A DNA stretch of 64,000 nt from Sipunculus nudus (lineage: Eukaryota; Annelida; Sipuncula; Golfingiida; Sipunculidae): NCBI GenBank assembly GCA_026874595.1, contig CM049306.1, forward strand, positions 63,496,019 to 63,560,018, given 5' to 3'. A program made the position numbers and the translations under genes. This document shows positions 1-10,989 of this stretch, piece by piece. How positions within the stretch are numbered: the stretch's first letter is position 1; each line of letters begins with the position of its first letter. Below the pieces are notes generated by a model, which ran no database searches, was not told the DNA's origin, and saw only the letters and a program-made list of their open reading frames with translations.

Positions 1-239
1 ATATCATTACCAAGGACCTGCGCTACCAATTAAGGACCTGTGCTTCATTAGCAAACCAAGGCCCAGTTGATACCCTTTAATTGTGCGGGTGTGCCTCGTG
101 TACAACAAGGTACATGATTACGTAGTGGTCGTTCACTGAAGAGTAGCCTTTAACATGCAAACCACTCAGTGAATTGATACAATATGTGCCCATCTGACTC
201 ACTGAGTGCTGTAATTTCATGTTTTAATTCGCAAATATA
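1..239. other. No gene recognised
   Basis: AT-rich sequence with no convincing reading frame or motif. It lies directly upstream of a partial ~330-bp repeat unit and may belong to the same repeat element, but I see neither of the family's ends here. Confidence 0.4.
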
Positions 240-485
240 GGTCATCATGACCTGTTTTCAGAGAATTGGCCTAAGACCTCCCTGGATGAAAATTAAGACG
301 TTTCTAGGTCTAACGATCACGGTTTGTGCCCTATTAACGTTTGAAGGTCTAAAAAAATAATGAGAAAAAAATGCATAAAAATTGGAAAAAATACAGATGA
401 TGCCAACAGTAAACAGAAACTGATGAAACACTATATGATCAATACGCATTGAAAGTATCATGACAATCAATAAAGGAGTTATTCT
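240..485 (+). repeat. Partial ~330-bp family repeat unit, left of a Gypsy insertion
   Basis: It shows the landmarks of the ~330-bp repeat seen elsewhere in the window: an acctccctggatg block, ttctaggtctaacg, a tttgtgccct block, and an ending in ...atcaataaaggagttattct. The unit stops at 485 and resumes at 3540 (attctgatactgg...), so the Gypsy element between these points was inserted into it. The five bases ATTCT at 481-485 and 3540-3544 are the target duplication. Confidence 0.75.
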
Positions 486-612
486 TCTTATGTAACTGGA
501 GCAACACCAGATCTACAATAATACATTTATTAGTCCAAACCGCTAGTGGCGCCTTCTATCTCTTATTCATGAAACTATAAAATAGATTGGCGTCTGCCAC
601 TAATATATTACA
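486..612 (-). repeat. LTR (3' LTR of the minus-strand Gypsy element)
   Basis: This direct repeat matches 3399-3539. On the minus strand it begins TGTAATATATTAG. Compared with the other copy it lacks about 13 bases near its left edge (after tcttatgta). It holds a tagtggcgcc motif. The left edge is fixed by the ATTCT target duplication. Confidence 0.8.
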
Positions 613-628
613 CTGCTCTCCCCTTAGA
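613..628 (-). promoter_or_regulatory. Polypurine tract of the minus-strand Gypsy element
   Basis: Read on the minus strand, a purine-rich run (aaggggagag) lies directly before the TGTAAT start of the 3' LTR. This is the expected place for the plus-strand DNA primer. Confidence 0.55.
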
Positions 629-745
629 AAGAACATTGGGAGGTGGTCAACATCATAAAAAAATAAACAAGGTACATTCATATACTAGTATATACCTCCA
701 TACACACATAAACACCACTTTACATGGTACATTAAACATTAATAA

Positions 746-1019
746 TTAAAGATTCATCTTCTGTACTGGTTTTACAGTTCTGCTTGACCTTCTTAAAGGT
801 ATTGATTCTAACTGACAAGGAACTGTTCTATCTTCTTGTGTAATATTTGATGAACTGCCAGCAGTGACATCAATATTTGGATTAACTGTCTCTACAGTTT
901 CAGAGGTATTATTATCAGTCTTAAGATCTACAGTCTTATCTAGCATTACAAGAACAGAAAGGTCCTCACATACTCCTTTGTCCACACCTATGTTACAATA
1001 ATCTGGGTTTGGTAATCTT
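746..1019 (-). pseudogene. Gypsy integrase carboxyl-terminal tail remnant
   Basis: The last open stretch before the 3' LTR ends in a basic RRSSRTVKPVQKMNL-type tail, as many Gypsy integrases do. Upstream it runs almost directly on from RNase H residues (LLRLPNPDYCN), so the zinc finger and DDE core have been lost by internal deletion. No catalytic residue remains. Confidence 0.6.
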
Positions 1020-1928
1020 AAAAGTGCATCACAGTTAGCATGCTGTTAGGAAGTTCTATACTCTATGGTGTACTCATAGGCTGACAACATCAACGCCAAT
1101 CTTTGCATCCTAGCAGCAGCCAATGTGGGGATTCCAGTTTTGGGCCCTAATATAGCCACCAATGGTTTGTGATCGGTTATCAAAGTGAACTTCCGTCCAT
1201 ACAGATATTCATGAAATTTTTTATTCCAAAGATTATAGAAAGTGCTTCTCTCTCTATCTGAGAGTAATTACGTTCACTTTTTGTCATTGTCCGAGGGGCA
1301 AATGCAATAGGCCTTTCTTCTCCATTGTCCATTATGTGGCTGATTAAAGCCCCAAGGCCATAGGGGCGAAGCATCACAAGCTAATCTGAGCTCACGTTTA
1401 GGATCATAATGAACCAAAACACTATCACTGGTTAACCTTTGTTTACAAGTCTCATAAGCAGTTTGACAAGCCTTTGACCATTTCCACCTAACATTTTTCT
1501 TCAACAACTCATGTAATGGCTCTAAGGTGGTAGCTAAATCTTCAAAAAATTGGTGATAATATTGGATCATGCCTAAGAATGATCTCAACTCTGAGACATT
1601 TTTAGGCACTGGTGCCCTTTTCACTGCTTCAATCTTGGACTCTACAGGTCTAACTCCTTCAGCATCCAATTGAAAACCTAAATATACTACCTCAGATTTC
1701 AAGAATTCACATTTGGCCAATTTCAAATGTACATTGCGTTTGTTTAACCGATTCAGGACTTCCTCTAAAATCTCTAGGTTTTCCTCAGGATTAATACCAC
1801 CAATTAATATGTCATCTTGTTTACACACGCATTTTGGTATCCTCTGCAGTATCTGGTCCATTTTAGCCTGAAATAACTTAGGAGCAGACTTAACTCCATA
1901 TGGAAGTTTGGTATAACTGTATAAACCC
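1020..1928 (-). pseudogene. Gypsy reverse transcriptase / RNase H remnant
   Basis: The minus-strand frame 1861-1274 holds the RT palm with a QDDILI catalytic motif, the conserved FLGMIQYYHQF block and a following thumb. RNase H continues in another frame (1377-1180: ERPIAFAPRTMTKSERNYSQIEREAL), then ITDHKPL and a QRLALMLSAYEYTIEY stretch to about 1020. Roughly the first half of RT is missing, because the protease joins almost directly to the KLPYGVKSAPKLFQ region. At least two frame changes are visible. Confidence 0.8.
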
Positions 1929-2402
1929 TTATGTGTATTTCATCCCTTCGTAGCTATCTTGAAACAAATGACTCTGTCTGCGTAACAGCAACTCTAGTCG
2001 CTCCTTTACATTATTGTTTACCTTCACAGTGAATATTTCAGCCCAATCAAGCTTTATAACATTCAACCAATTTCTACCAAGTAATGTTGGTCTATCTGGA
2101 TGGTCTGCTATTACAATTGGTAACACAGCTCTGTGATTCTTGTACTCAACATTACAAGATATCTCACCACAAACCTTAATAACCTCACCTGTATAGCCTT
2201 TCAATTTTACATTAGACTCATTCATAGGGATGTGTTTCCAGTGCGCATAATACACAGTTTTACTCATGACAGTGAAGTCTGCTGCTGTAGCTAGTTGCAT
2301 CTCACACTGTTGACCATTGATCTTGATGGTCACAAAATAACCTCCATCTGTATGAACATTATCATCATCATTAGCATCAGTACCAATTTTATACAAACCC
2401 AA
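1929..2402 (-). pseudogene. Gypsy aspartic protease remnant
   Basis: A 157-residue open frame with the retropepsin layout: VTIKINGQQCEMQL before the active site and LLGRNWL near the end of the domain. The catalytic Asp is changed. The expected D-T-[AG] reads A-T-A (MQLATAADF), so it should be inactive. The frame ends in an RRQSHLFQD segment typical of the protease/RT linker. Confidence 0.75.
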
Positions 2403-2412
2403 GATTCCATTA

Positions 2413-3243
2413 TCAGTCTCTATCTGATTCAGAGTCCACTTCAGTCACATATTTCACTTTGGCATGCGTTTTACTCTTAGGTTTTCTAGAAGGTTTATTA
2501 TAATGATTAACTGACACAGAGTTCTTATCCTTGGTCTTGCACTTGCTGGCCAAGTGTCCGATTTTATCACACTTGTGAGCCATGTCGTTTCCTCCACACC
2601 GATAGCATGTTAGTTTTCTGCCATCTCTTTGTCTGGCTTGTACTTGATGGACTGCAGCCTCCACTGGTTCTGCCGACTTGGCTGCTGTCCTAACTGCCTT
2701 GGCTTGTTTGTCAGCCATCTCCATGGCTGTTGCAATCTGGGCAGCTTTATCAAACGTCAGATCTGCCATATTTAACCATTTGTTCTGTATGCGCGAGTCA
2801 CCAAGGCCACATACAAAGCGATCTCTTAACGCTCTGTCTAAAAATTCACCATAATTGCAATGAATTGATAGTCTCTTAAACGACACAATATAGTCTGTCA
2901 CAGACTCTCCAGGTTTTGGATTCCTGGTTCCAAAATGGAAACTTTCAGTTATTTCCAGCGGGGCAGGGTTATATTGTTTTTTGTAGTATCTGAATAATTT
3001 CAGCTATAGACTTATCTTTAGGTTTGGCTGGCGCCAAAGGTTACTCAAAGTCGAGAAGACCTCCGCCCCGGCCTCTGCTAGGAAAATGGCTTTCTTCCTA
3101 CCTTGTTCTTCCCCACCCGCATCATCTCGGTCCGCAATGCCATTGGCAATAAAGAACATGTCCATACTTTCCACGTAGGAAGTGAAGGTCTCTTTGCCCG
3201 GCTGAAATTCGCCCACTCGACCAATGTAACCACCAGCCGCCAT
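2413..3243 (-). pseudogene. Gypsy gag remnant with degenerate zinc knuckle
   Basis: The likely start is the minus-strand ATG at 3243 (MAAGGYIGRVGEF...), which opens the conserved gag block FTSYVESMDMFFIANGI. A frame break lies between 3003 and 2901. The second part (2901-2413) holds a QNKWL capsid-like segment and two merged CCHC knuckles (CYRCGG...CDKIGHLASKC); the first knuckle has lost its spacing. The tail is Lys/Ser/Asp-rich. Longer upstream open sequence lies in the leader and is probably not translated. Confidence 0.75.
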
Positions 3244-3381
3244 ATTGGTTTGTCGTGGTTGCGTCTTGGACAAGGTCGTGCCACCAAAAGCGCCCAGGAA
3301 GACGAGCAGCCGAACTAACACACTGAATCGATGTCTACACATCGAGAAAAACAGTTGCACGAACGTCGGGTCCAAACTTTT

Positions 3382-3398
3382 TGACTCCCCGTCGCCAA
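3382..3398 (-). promoter_or_regulatory. Primer-binding site of the minus-strand Gypsy element
   Basis: Immediately inside the 5' LTR on the minus strand is TTGGCGACGGGGAGTC. The TGG start and position match a tRNA primer site. The pairing tRNA is not assigned. Confidence 0.55.
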
Positions 3399-3539
3399 TC
3401 TAATGTATTTCGTGTCAATAACTGGAGCAACACCAGATCCACAATAATACATTTATTAGTCCAAACCGCTAGTGGCGCCTTCTATCTCTTATTCATGAAA
3501 TCTATAAAATAGATTGGCGGGTGCAACTAATATATTACA
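3399..3539 (-). repeat. LTR (5' LTR of the minus-strand Gypsy element)
   Basis: Direct-repeat partner of 486-612, with scattered substitutions and one 13-base indel between the copies. It runs from tctaatgta (plus strand) to ...taatatattaca and is followed by the ATTCT duplication and the resumed host repeat. Confidence 0.8.
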
Positions 3540-4076
3540 ATTCTGATACTGGAGTTTTTGTACAAATTTTGATTTATTTTGACGGTACTTGCAAGCCCAA
3601 TAGCTCAGAGGATATCGGTCTCAGTGACCTTATTTCAGATTTCAAAGGAGATTTGCCTAGGAACTCCCTGCACGTACAGTGAGAAGATTCTAGGTCTAAC
3701 AGTTACGGTTTGTTCCCTATAAACAACCAGACCACTTAAATTGCAGTATAAAAAAACGGAGAAAAATGTGTAAAAATTTAAAATAAAAATACAGGTGGTG
3801 CCACGCGTCTGCAGGAACTTGTGAAAAACTTATATGCTCAATATGCATGGAAAATATCATGGCGATCAATGCATTAGCTTAATTCTTAAGAATTCTGCAG
3901 GATACTTGCGAGCCCCATAGGTCGCAGAATATCTGTAACAGAGACCTTATTTCATGTTTCCAAGGAGATTTTTCATGGACCTCCCAGGATGTCATCTAAG
4001 AAGATTTTGGGTCAAACGGTTATGATTTTTCCCTTTTAACGGACGACCGTTTCATTGGAAGGTTTCAAAAATAAAA

Positions 4077-4913
4077 CTAGATGTGTCGGAACGACCCGAA
4101 TGCCCCCGCCTGGAGCAAATTAGAAATATTTGTTAAATTTTGTAAATTTCAGGAGGTGTCGTATGGTCAAAAGTAGGTCAACTGGGACAAACAGGAACTC
4201 GATCTGTAACTGGTCATTATCTGTCCACACACCAAAAATCAGGCCCGTATCTGCAGGCATTGCGAAAAAAAGTCTGTACATGTGCACTTGTCATGAAAGT
4301 TTATATTTTTCATTAAATTTTCTATGTTCAGGAGCCGTAAAACAGTCAAAAGTAGGTCAACTGGGACAAAACGTGAACTCGATTTGTAACTGGTCATTAT
4401 CTGCCAACACACCAAAAATCAGGCCCGTATCTGCAGGCATTGCGAAAAAAATCCGTACATGTGTATTGGTCATGAAAATTTCTTTTTTTTCATGAAATTT
4501 TCTATGTTCAGGAGCCGTAAAACGATCAAAAGTAGGTCAACTGGGACGAAACGCGAACATGATCTGTAACTAGTCATTATCTGCCCACACACAAAAAAAT
4601 CAGGCCAATATCTGCAGGCATTGCGAAAAAAAGTTCGTACATCTGTATTTGTCATGAAAATTTCTATTTTTCATTAAATTTTCTAAATTTAGGAGCCGTA
4701 AAACGGTCAGAAGTAGGTCAACCGGGAAAAACGCGAACTCGATCTGTAACTGGTCATTATCTGCCCACACACCAAAAATCAGGCCAATATCTGCAGGCAT
4801 TGTGAAAAAAAAGTCCGTACAACTGTTTGATTTCGAAATGACGGGATGACGGAAGGACGGAATGACGGACATGGGTAAACTATATGCCCCGGCCACTTTG
4901 TGGCGGGGGCATA
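4077..4913 (+). mobile_element. Nested element with hairpin ends and ~180-bp tandem repeats
   Basis: The left part has tgcccccgcc (4101). The right end is a near-perfect hairpin, ATGCCCCGGCCAC...GTGGCGGGGGCAT (4887-4911), preceded by gacggaaggacggaatgacgg. Between them are four copies of a 180-bp unit. The ~330-bp host unit resumes after it (aaaaaatacaagtggcgcc). The plan of hairpin, tandem core, GACGG-rich tail and hairpin matches the larger family around it but with unrelated sequence. Confidence 0.6.
4127..4835 (+). repeat. 180-bp tandem repeat, about four copies
   Basis: The marker caaaagtaggtcaactggg recurs at about 4165, 4345, 4525 and 4706, a 180-181 bp spacing. Each unit also holds aactggtcattatctg and aggcattgcgaaaaaaa. 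180 is a multiple of three, so open frames run along it, but the copies do not look protein-coding. Confidence 0.9.
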
Positions 4914-5965
4914 AAAAATACGTGAACATCTAAAAAATACAAGTGGCGCCACACGTCTGCAGGAACTAATGAAAAACTCCTTGTTCAATATACATGCAAA
5001 GAATTATGGCGATCAATGAATTAGTTATTCAGATACTAGAGCTGTTGTATCATTTTTTAAAATTATTCTGAGTGTTCACGAGCCCCATTGCTCGGAGGAT
5101 TTTTTAACAGAGACCTCATTCAATGAGATTTTTCATGGACCTCCAAGGATGTCAACTTAGGTCCTAGGTCAAACAGGTACGATTTGTTCCCTGTTAAAGG
5201 AAGATCGCTTCATCTGAAGGTCTCAAAAATGGACGAAAAGCCGACAGTCTGCTGGAACTGATGAAACACTCAATGATCAATATACTTGCAAAGAATCATG
5301 CCGATCAATGCATTAGTTATTCAGATACTTGAGCTTTTGTATCAATTTGTGTAATTATTCTGCGGTGGAAGGATGTTGACGAGCCCTATACCTCGAAGGA
5401 TATTAGAAACAGAGACCTCATTTCAGGTAACAAAGGATAATTTTTATGGATCTCCCATGCTGTCAACTTAGAAGATTAAAGGTCCAACGGTTACGATTTG
5501 TGCCCTGTTAAGAGACTTGCTTCATTTACAAGATCAAAAATAGACAAAAATGCGTACAAATTCGAAAATTTCAGGTAGCGCCACGAGTCTGCGGGATCTG
5601 ACAAAACACTTCACGATCAATATGCTTGCAAAGAATCATGGCGATCAATGCATTAGTTATTCAGATACTAGCTGCAGCTTTTGTATAAAATTTTTAATTA
5701 TTACGGGTGAACTTTCGAGCCCCATAGCTCGGGGAATATAGGTCGCAGTGATTTAATTCCCAAGAGATCATTTATGGACCTATAAGGGTCTTTAGGTCCA
5801 GCGGTAACGATTGGTGCCTTGTTAACGGCGGCCGGGACGGACGGATAGACGACGGACGAAGAGTGATCGCTATAACTCAGATGACTTTCAGCCAGTTGAG
5901 CTAAAATCAAGCGTACTCTGCATGTTACGAGGTATCTATGCGTTGTCATAAATACACGTACAAAC

Positions 5966-6840
5966 TACAGGCACTCGTTTCCAGCACTACAATGGCCTAG
6001 AAACCGAAAACACATTGAGTATTGGCGATATACCCATTATAAAAGAACAAGGTAATGAACTCCACCGCTACGCGGGCAAGATAACTTTTTTTTACAAGTC
6101 TGAATTCGGGAGAATTATCCGCTTCACAAGCATGATCACGCGCCTTTTTGTTGAAAACATCCTTATTTACAAGATTAAACTTCCAAATATAAAAGTTCCC
6201 CACACTAACCGCGAATCCCAGAACGTTTATTCCAGCTGCGACACCGTCATTTGTCATGTATACATTTACTAGTTGCGGAAGTTGACGTCATCCTGGGCTT
6301 AATGTATGTTATGGTTATAGAACAGACGTTAATGTATACAAAACAAGTGATATAATGGTCCTGGTTGTGTTTGCATGCCATGGCCACTGATTTTCAACTT
6401 CATTGACAATTTGACAGCTGTTTGAATTGTGCGCCTAAAAGAGATGTAGAAAACAACTGGTACCATGCAGCCAATGACAGACGCCAGCTCAGGGGGAAAT
6501 CCATTCAGCCCGGGGTGACGTCAACTTCCGCAACTAGTAAATGTATACATGACAAATGACGGTGTCGCAGCTGGAATAAACGTTCTGGAATTCGCGGTTA
6601 GTGTGGGGGACTTTTATATTTGGAAGTTTAATCTTGTAAATAAAGATGTTTTCAACAAAAAGGCGCGTGATCATGCTTGTGAAGCGGATAATTCTCCGGA
6701 ATTCAGACTTGTGAAAAAAAGTTGTCTTGCCCGCGTAGCGGTGGAGTTCATTACCTTGTTCTTTTATAATGGATATATCGCCCATACTCAATGTGTTTTC
6801 GGTTTCTAGGCCATTGTAGTGCTGGAAACGAGTGCCTGTG
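5966..6840. mobile_element. Long-armed inverted-repeat element, 8-bp target duplication (hAT-like MITE)
   Basis: Two arms of about 338 bp (5967-6304 and 6501-6839) are near-perfect reverse complements around a ~196-bp centre. The ends read TACAGGCACTCG and CGAGTGCCTGTG. The flanks carry the 8-bp direct repeat GTACAAAC (5958-5965 and 6841-6848). An 8-bp duplication is typical of hAT transposons, but the end bases fit the hAT end consensus only partly. Each arm contains an 86-codon frame and a TGACGTCA palindrome. No transposase is present. Confidence 0.8.
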
Positions 6841-7221
6841 GTACAAACAACAAGAAGCTTGTTGGGCGTGACTAAGCATAGGGCAAGTCACTATATATAC
6901 AGTACATAGATTAAGCATAACCTCTCTGTTCTACCATCCAACCTGGAGTGAAAACGGATCCTGTTAAATCCTAGAGAATGATGATTTATGTTTTTCTTAT
7001 ATTTTATATGATTCTGTGCAACATGTTTTATGTAATATATACATGTTATGTACAATACCTGCCTGTACCCAAATGTCCATGACAGAATACTTGCATCGGT
7101 CAATATTTTCTATCTACGACAGAGAAACCTCTGTAGAGAGCTATCAGTGAATCAGGAACAGAAAAAACGCCCAAGATTTAGCCGATGAGCTAAGACTGGA
7201 TGTCGCATTGCTAACATTAGT

Positions 7222-7440
7222 GGTGTATATTAAGGCTCCTTTACACAGGGCTACATCCTTTGAGAAACCCTTGAGCAACCCACCTTATCGGCGACCTATG
7301 TGCGACTGTTTTGAACATATTAAAAAAATCATGGCGTCCATGGCGGAGTCTGAAACTCCTGTACATGTACCACCTTTGACAGACTAAAGGCCCCTTTACA
7401 CAGGGCTGCCGTCTTTGTGCCACCTTTGAGCAACCAAAAA
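7222..7440 (+). repeat. Short direct repeat, two copies
   Basis: The block cctttacacagggct...cctttgag...cttgagcaacc at about 7229 recurs at about 7391 in a shorter form. It may be an eroded element end. The rest of 6849-7690 shows nothing else I can name. Confidence 0.45.
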
Positions 7441-7689
7441 ATAAACAGGACGCTAAATGGTCGCCTAACCCAAGAAAATCCTTTTTCTATGTAACTGCTC
7501 CATAACTGTTTCAGCGATACTTGTGCCTCCCTTGAACCTCCCAAAATGCAGCATTAGGGCATTTTCGTGCCTGCCTTCCCTCTGCTTCCCCCGTTCCACC
7601 AGCGCGACCACTCTGCTTTCATTCTACAACCACGGCAATGCTTGTGCCTCCCATCTGCCTAATATATGTACCTAGATTTTTTAATTGTA

Positions 7690-8605
7690 CATTAATCATC
7701 TGTCTCGAACCATTTTCAGTTGAGCCACTAAGAAAAACCTTTAACCCATGAGATTTTTAAAAAATGTAACTTAGCTTGGAGATTAATCATATTTAACCCT
7801 CTTTTATCTCTCGGTGCTATTAAAGTGTTTCTCTTATCCTTGTCTGGTTGGTTATTCCATATAAATTTTAATATTTATTTTTCCACTTCTTTAATATAAG
7901 TTTGTGATGGCTAAGGAAGAACAAGGAATAAATATATGAGTTGTGAAATAATACATGTTTTCACAATGGTTATCCTTCCAGACAAGGACATAATTCTGTC
8001 TCCAGATATTTATAATAGTTTAATTTTACTAAGGATTTCTTTATAGTTAGTTTCTATCATTTTTTCCCATTCCGGATGAATTGAGATTCCTAAAATTTTA
8101 ACTGGATTAATACACCAACACAGACCTAAGTCTTTTAATTGTGCCTGATTATAGAAATAGTTAGTTATCGGCATTATTGTTGTTTTTTCTATGTTAACTT
8201 TAAGACCTGATATTTATTGAAACCTTTTAAATACATCCAGGACTTCTCTGATTGACATTGGTCCTCCTGTAAGAGTTAAAACAGTGTCATCTGCATACTG
8301 AATAATTTTGTGTTCCTTCTGATCAACTATTACTGAGAAGAAATCAGTGGCCCATCCTCTGTTCAGAACACAGCTAAAAATATTATGATATAATATCTTA
8401 ATCCAATTTCGAAGGATTGGTCCAAAATTAAATGCTTGAAGAACATCTTGAATATAAGGCCATATTAACTGATCAAATGCTTTTTCAAAATCAACTGATA
8501 ACAGGTAACCTCCTATCTTTTTATTTTTTAAATGAGAGATAATGCTTATAATTTTTATTATATTTTCTCCGATATATCCGATATATATTATCCCTTGACG
8601 CATAG
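7690..8605 (-). pseudogene. Tx1/L1-like LINE reverse transcriptase remnant
   Basis: Minus strand. The block around 8600-8214 has GENIIKIISII, GGYLLSVDFEKAFD (catalytic motif A), FNFGPILRNWIKILYHN and QYADDT (motif C). An internal deletion joins the stretch after motif A to just before QYADDT, removing the RQGDPLSP region. Downstream on the same strand (8110-7690), in shifting frames, come LKILGI...WEKM, LNIWRQNY and FIWNNQPDKDKR. This is the usual order in the carboxyl half of Tx1/L1-clade ORF2. The remnant is 5'-truncated and frameshifted. Confidence 0.8.
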
Positions 8606-8764
8606 TGAGTGGAAGGCAGCCTTTATTATTATGTTAGAGATATGTTGTTATGAGAACACGTGTTAGGGAGTGTTTATGGTTGTTTCTCCCAGAGCCAGCT
8701 GCATGGTTTACATGGATTATATACAATTCAAATGTATAAAAGAAGATGATCCGTCACTAGATGG

Positions 8765-10985
8765 ACATGTGTATGTATTTTATATATTTCAAACATCTTT
8801 TACCAGGAAAGCCTATATTCAGCTCATTTGCTGGTTTTAAACAGGGTCCTGGATCAAGTTAGAACATATACATCATTCAGGTACAGAATAATCATGACAT
8901 AGAGCTATATATATTAAAACATAGTTCAATACATAGCGCGAACGATTTAAAGATGTCATGCAGTAATGGAACATAGTCGTAACATAGAAGACATTGAAAA
9001 TAAAATAAATAAAATACATTTCAATCTCATGAAATTGATGAAAGGTAGATTTATGGTAATATATAAGTTAAAATAATATATAAATTGTGCTATCATTGCA
9101 TCATACGCTTAAAATGGTCGTGATCTGAGGCACACTCTAAGGATAAAGGCAGCTGATTCAATAGATATGGACCTGCATAGCTAAAACTAGATTTAAAACG
9201 TTCACACCTGAGCCTGGGTAAAATCAAATTATGGCTGTCAGAAGATCGTATTTCAAATGGCATCCCTTGCAACCTGAGAACAGTTTTAAAATATTCAAGT
9301 ACGTCTTCAGACAAACATGTATATACAATTGAACACATAAAATATCGATACCTTTCTTCCACAGTCACCAAACCTAGATGTTTAATTAATGACGCAGACG
9401 AAGTGTTATTGTCAACATTTTTTGTAACGACGCGTGCGGCTTTGTTCTGTAGCTTTTGGACTCTATATTTAAATAAAATTTAAACAATTGCCCCAAACAG
9501 ATATACAGTAATCTATGTGACTTTGAAAAAAGGGCAAAATATACGTAATTCAGGCTGGTAGTTGACAGTATCTTACTGAGGCGAAAGAGTATTCCTTAAT
9601 TTAGATTTTAAATTTTTCGCATAGAAGCTGAATATGCTCTCTCCAAGTCAGATTAGAGTCAATGATTATACCTAATAATTTCCTACTCTGGATAGGATGT
9701 AATGTGATATCATTTATAATGATATCTAAATCGGGAGATCCAGTTTCTGATTTTGGCCGAATAAAATTACTGTGGATTTTACAGGGTTTATACAAAGTCG
9801 GTGATTATGTTACCACTTAAGAGCGATGTCAATAAGTTTCTGAAGGCGGTTAGTCGCCTCAGTGGGCCAATCTAAGGAAGTATATATTAAGATGTCATCA
9901 GTATATATTATACATTTCTCTTTGAAATATTCAGGCAATTAATATACACAAGGAATAAAACCGGACCTAGAATTGTGCCTTGAGGGGTCCCGTTATTCAA
10001 AACGCATTCTTTAAGGAGTTCTCCATTCACACATATTAATTGTCTCCTGTTAGACAAATAACTTTTTAAACCAAATAAGTTCAGTATCAATGACGCCGTA
10101 TTTTTTTAGTTTGCTTAATAAAATTTAATGATTTAGGCTGTCAAATCCTTTTCTTATATATATATATGTCCATGAAGCAAGCTGCAGTTATTCTATCATT
10201 GTTCATGTTTGTTACACATTCATCTATTACTGTGTGCAGTGCGAGAGGCGCAGATCTATTTTAGAGATAAGCAAATTGTTTATCCGAGAATACTTTGATT
10301 TTACAGAAAAAAGGAAATAAAGTTATGTTTGACGAATGATTCCAATATCCTAGGTATATCACCAATGATAGATATTGGTCGATAATTATCTGGGTCACTC
10401 TTCGTACCCGAGCCTTTATATATAGGAACGATCTTGGCAGTTTTCCAATCATTAGGGATTATACCACTTTGAAGAGAACAATTAAACAGATACGCAAGAC
10501 TTCGTGAAATGAACGGAGCGGCTATTTTTAGGAGAATACCAGACATACCAAGAATATCGTCAGAGATACGAGGGCTAATTTTTAATAACTGAGATAAAAC
10601 GAAATTTGTTGAAACAGACGGAAAATGGAAAGCTTTGGGGGGCGGAGGTTCCGGCCCGCTATCGATAGGGCCGCTGTAATGAAAACTATTACCAATATTA
10701 GTCCCTATCATACTAAAGAAATCGTTGAATTTATTAGGACATATATCGAGTCTAGAAGTATTATTGGTTGATTTAGATGGTATTTAATGCTTTAAGGTCT
10801 TCCAGATTCCGCCTGGTTTCGAATTATTATACAAGATTAATTTATTGTAATACTGACGACGAGCTTTACGTATTTCTTTAGTAACTTGGTTTCGAAGACA
10901 TCTATACAATTTCCAGTCACGGGTATCATTAGTTAGTTTAGCTTTCCTATGGGCGGATTCTCTGGAGTGTATCATATATATGCCC
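8765..10985 (-). pseudogene. CR1/Jockey-like LINE, 5'-truncated and frameshifted
   Basis: The pieces lie in ORF2 order on the minus strand: a pre-RT linker (10975-10784), the RT start with IPNDWKTAKIVPIYK and DNYRPISI (10711-10301), SYLSNRRQ and GTPQGTILGPVLF (10090-9908), a YTDDILIY catalytic site near 9900, the LLGIIIDSNLTW block (9795-9601) and the tail FSYAGPYLLNQLP (9371-9093). The endonuclease is missing. The 3' end probably reaches about 8765, where the minus strand reads tttgaaatatataaaatac. Several frame breaks are present. Confidence 0.8.
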
Positions 10986-10989
10986 CTAA

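Larger units (their letters stand above)
486..3539 (-). mobile_element. Ty3/Gypsy LTR retrotransposon, short LTRs, internally deleted
   Basis: Two near-identical ~125-140 bp direct repeats bound remnants of gag, protease, RT/RNase H and an integrase tail, in that order on the minus strand. The element is flanked by ATTCT on both sides. It is about 3 kb, where a full element of this kind is usually 4.5-5.5 kb. The amino-terminal part of RT and all the catalytic integrase are missing, and the protease active-site Asp is replaced. The gag motif (GEFQPGKETFTSYVE...FIANGI) and RT resemble K02A2.6-type Gypsy elements common in invertebrates; this family call is from memory. It cannot be autonomous. 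Confidence 0.85.
3540..5905 (+). mobile_element. AGCTCAGCTGA-ended repeat element, 3' portion with ~330-bp tandem units
   Basis: Several diverged copies of a ~300-340 bp unit follow one another. Landmarks are agccccatagctcg-gagg, cagagacctcatttcagg, tttttcatggacctcc, ttcatttgaagg, ggcgccac and gatcaatgcattagttattcagata. The element ends in gacggacgg-type sequence and the terminal motif cagatgac...ttgagctaaa at 5866-5905, as do other family members in this window. It begins left of the Gypsy insertion, and its far left end is not seen. No protein is encoded; it is best seen as a non-autonomous element. Confidence 0.65.

Noticed and set aside
4130-4495. 121-codon open frame over the 180-bp repeat as a repeat protein
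   Set aside because: 180 is divisible by three, so the frame stays open by periodicity, but other frames and the opposite strand behave the same and the units lie inside a mobile repeat.
5997-6257. 86-codon frame in each arm of the inverted-repeat element as a gene
   Set aside because: Both copies are arms of one palindrome, so their agreement is not evidence of selection; no domain is recognised.
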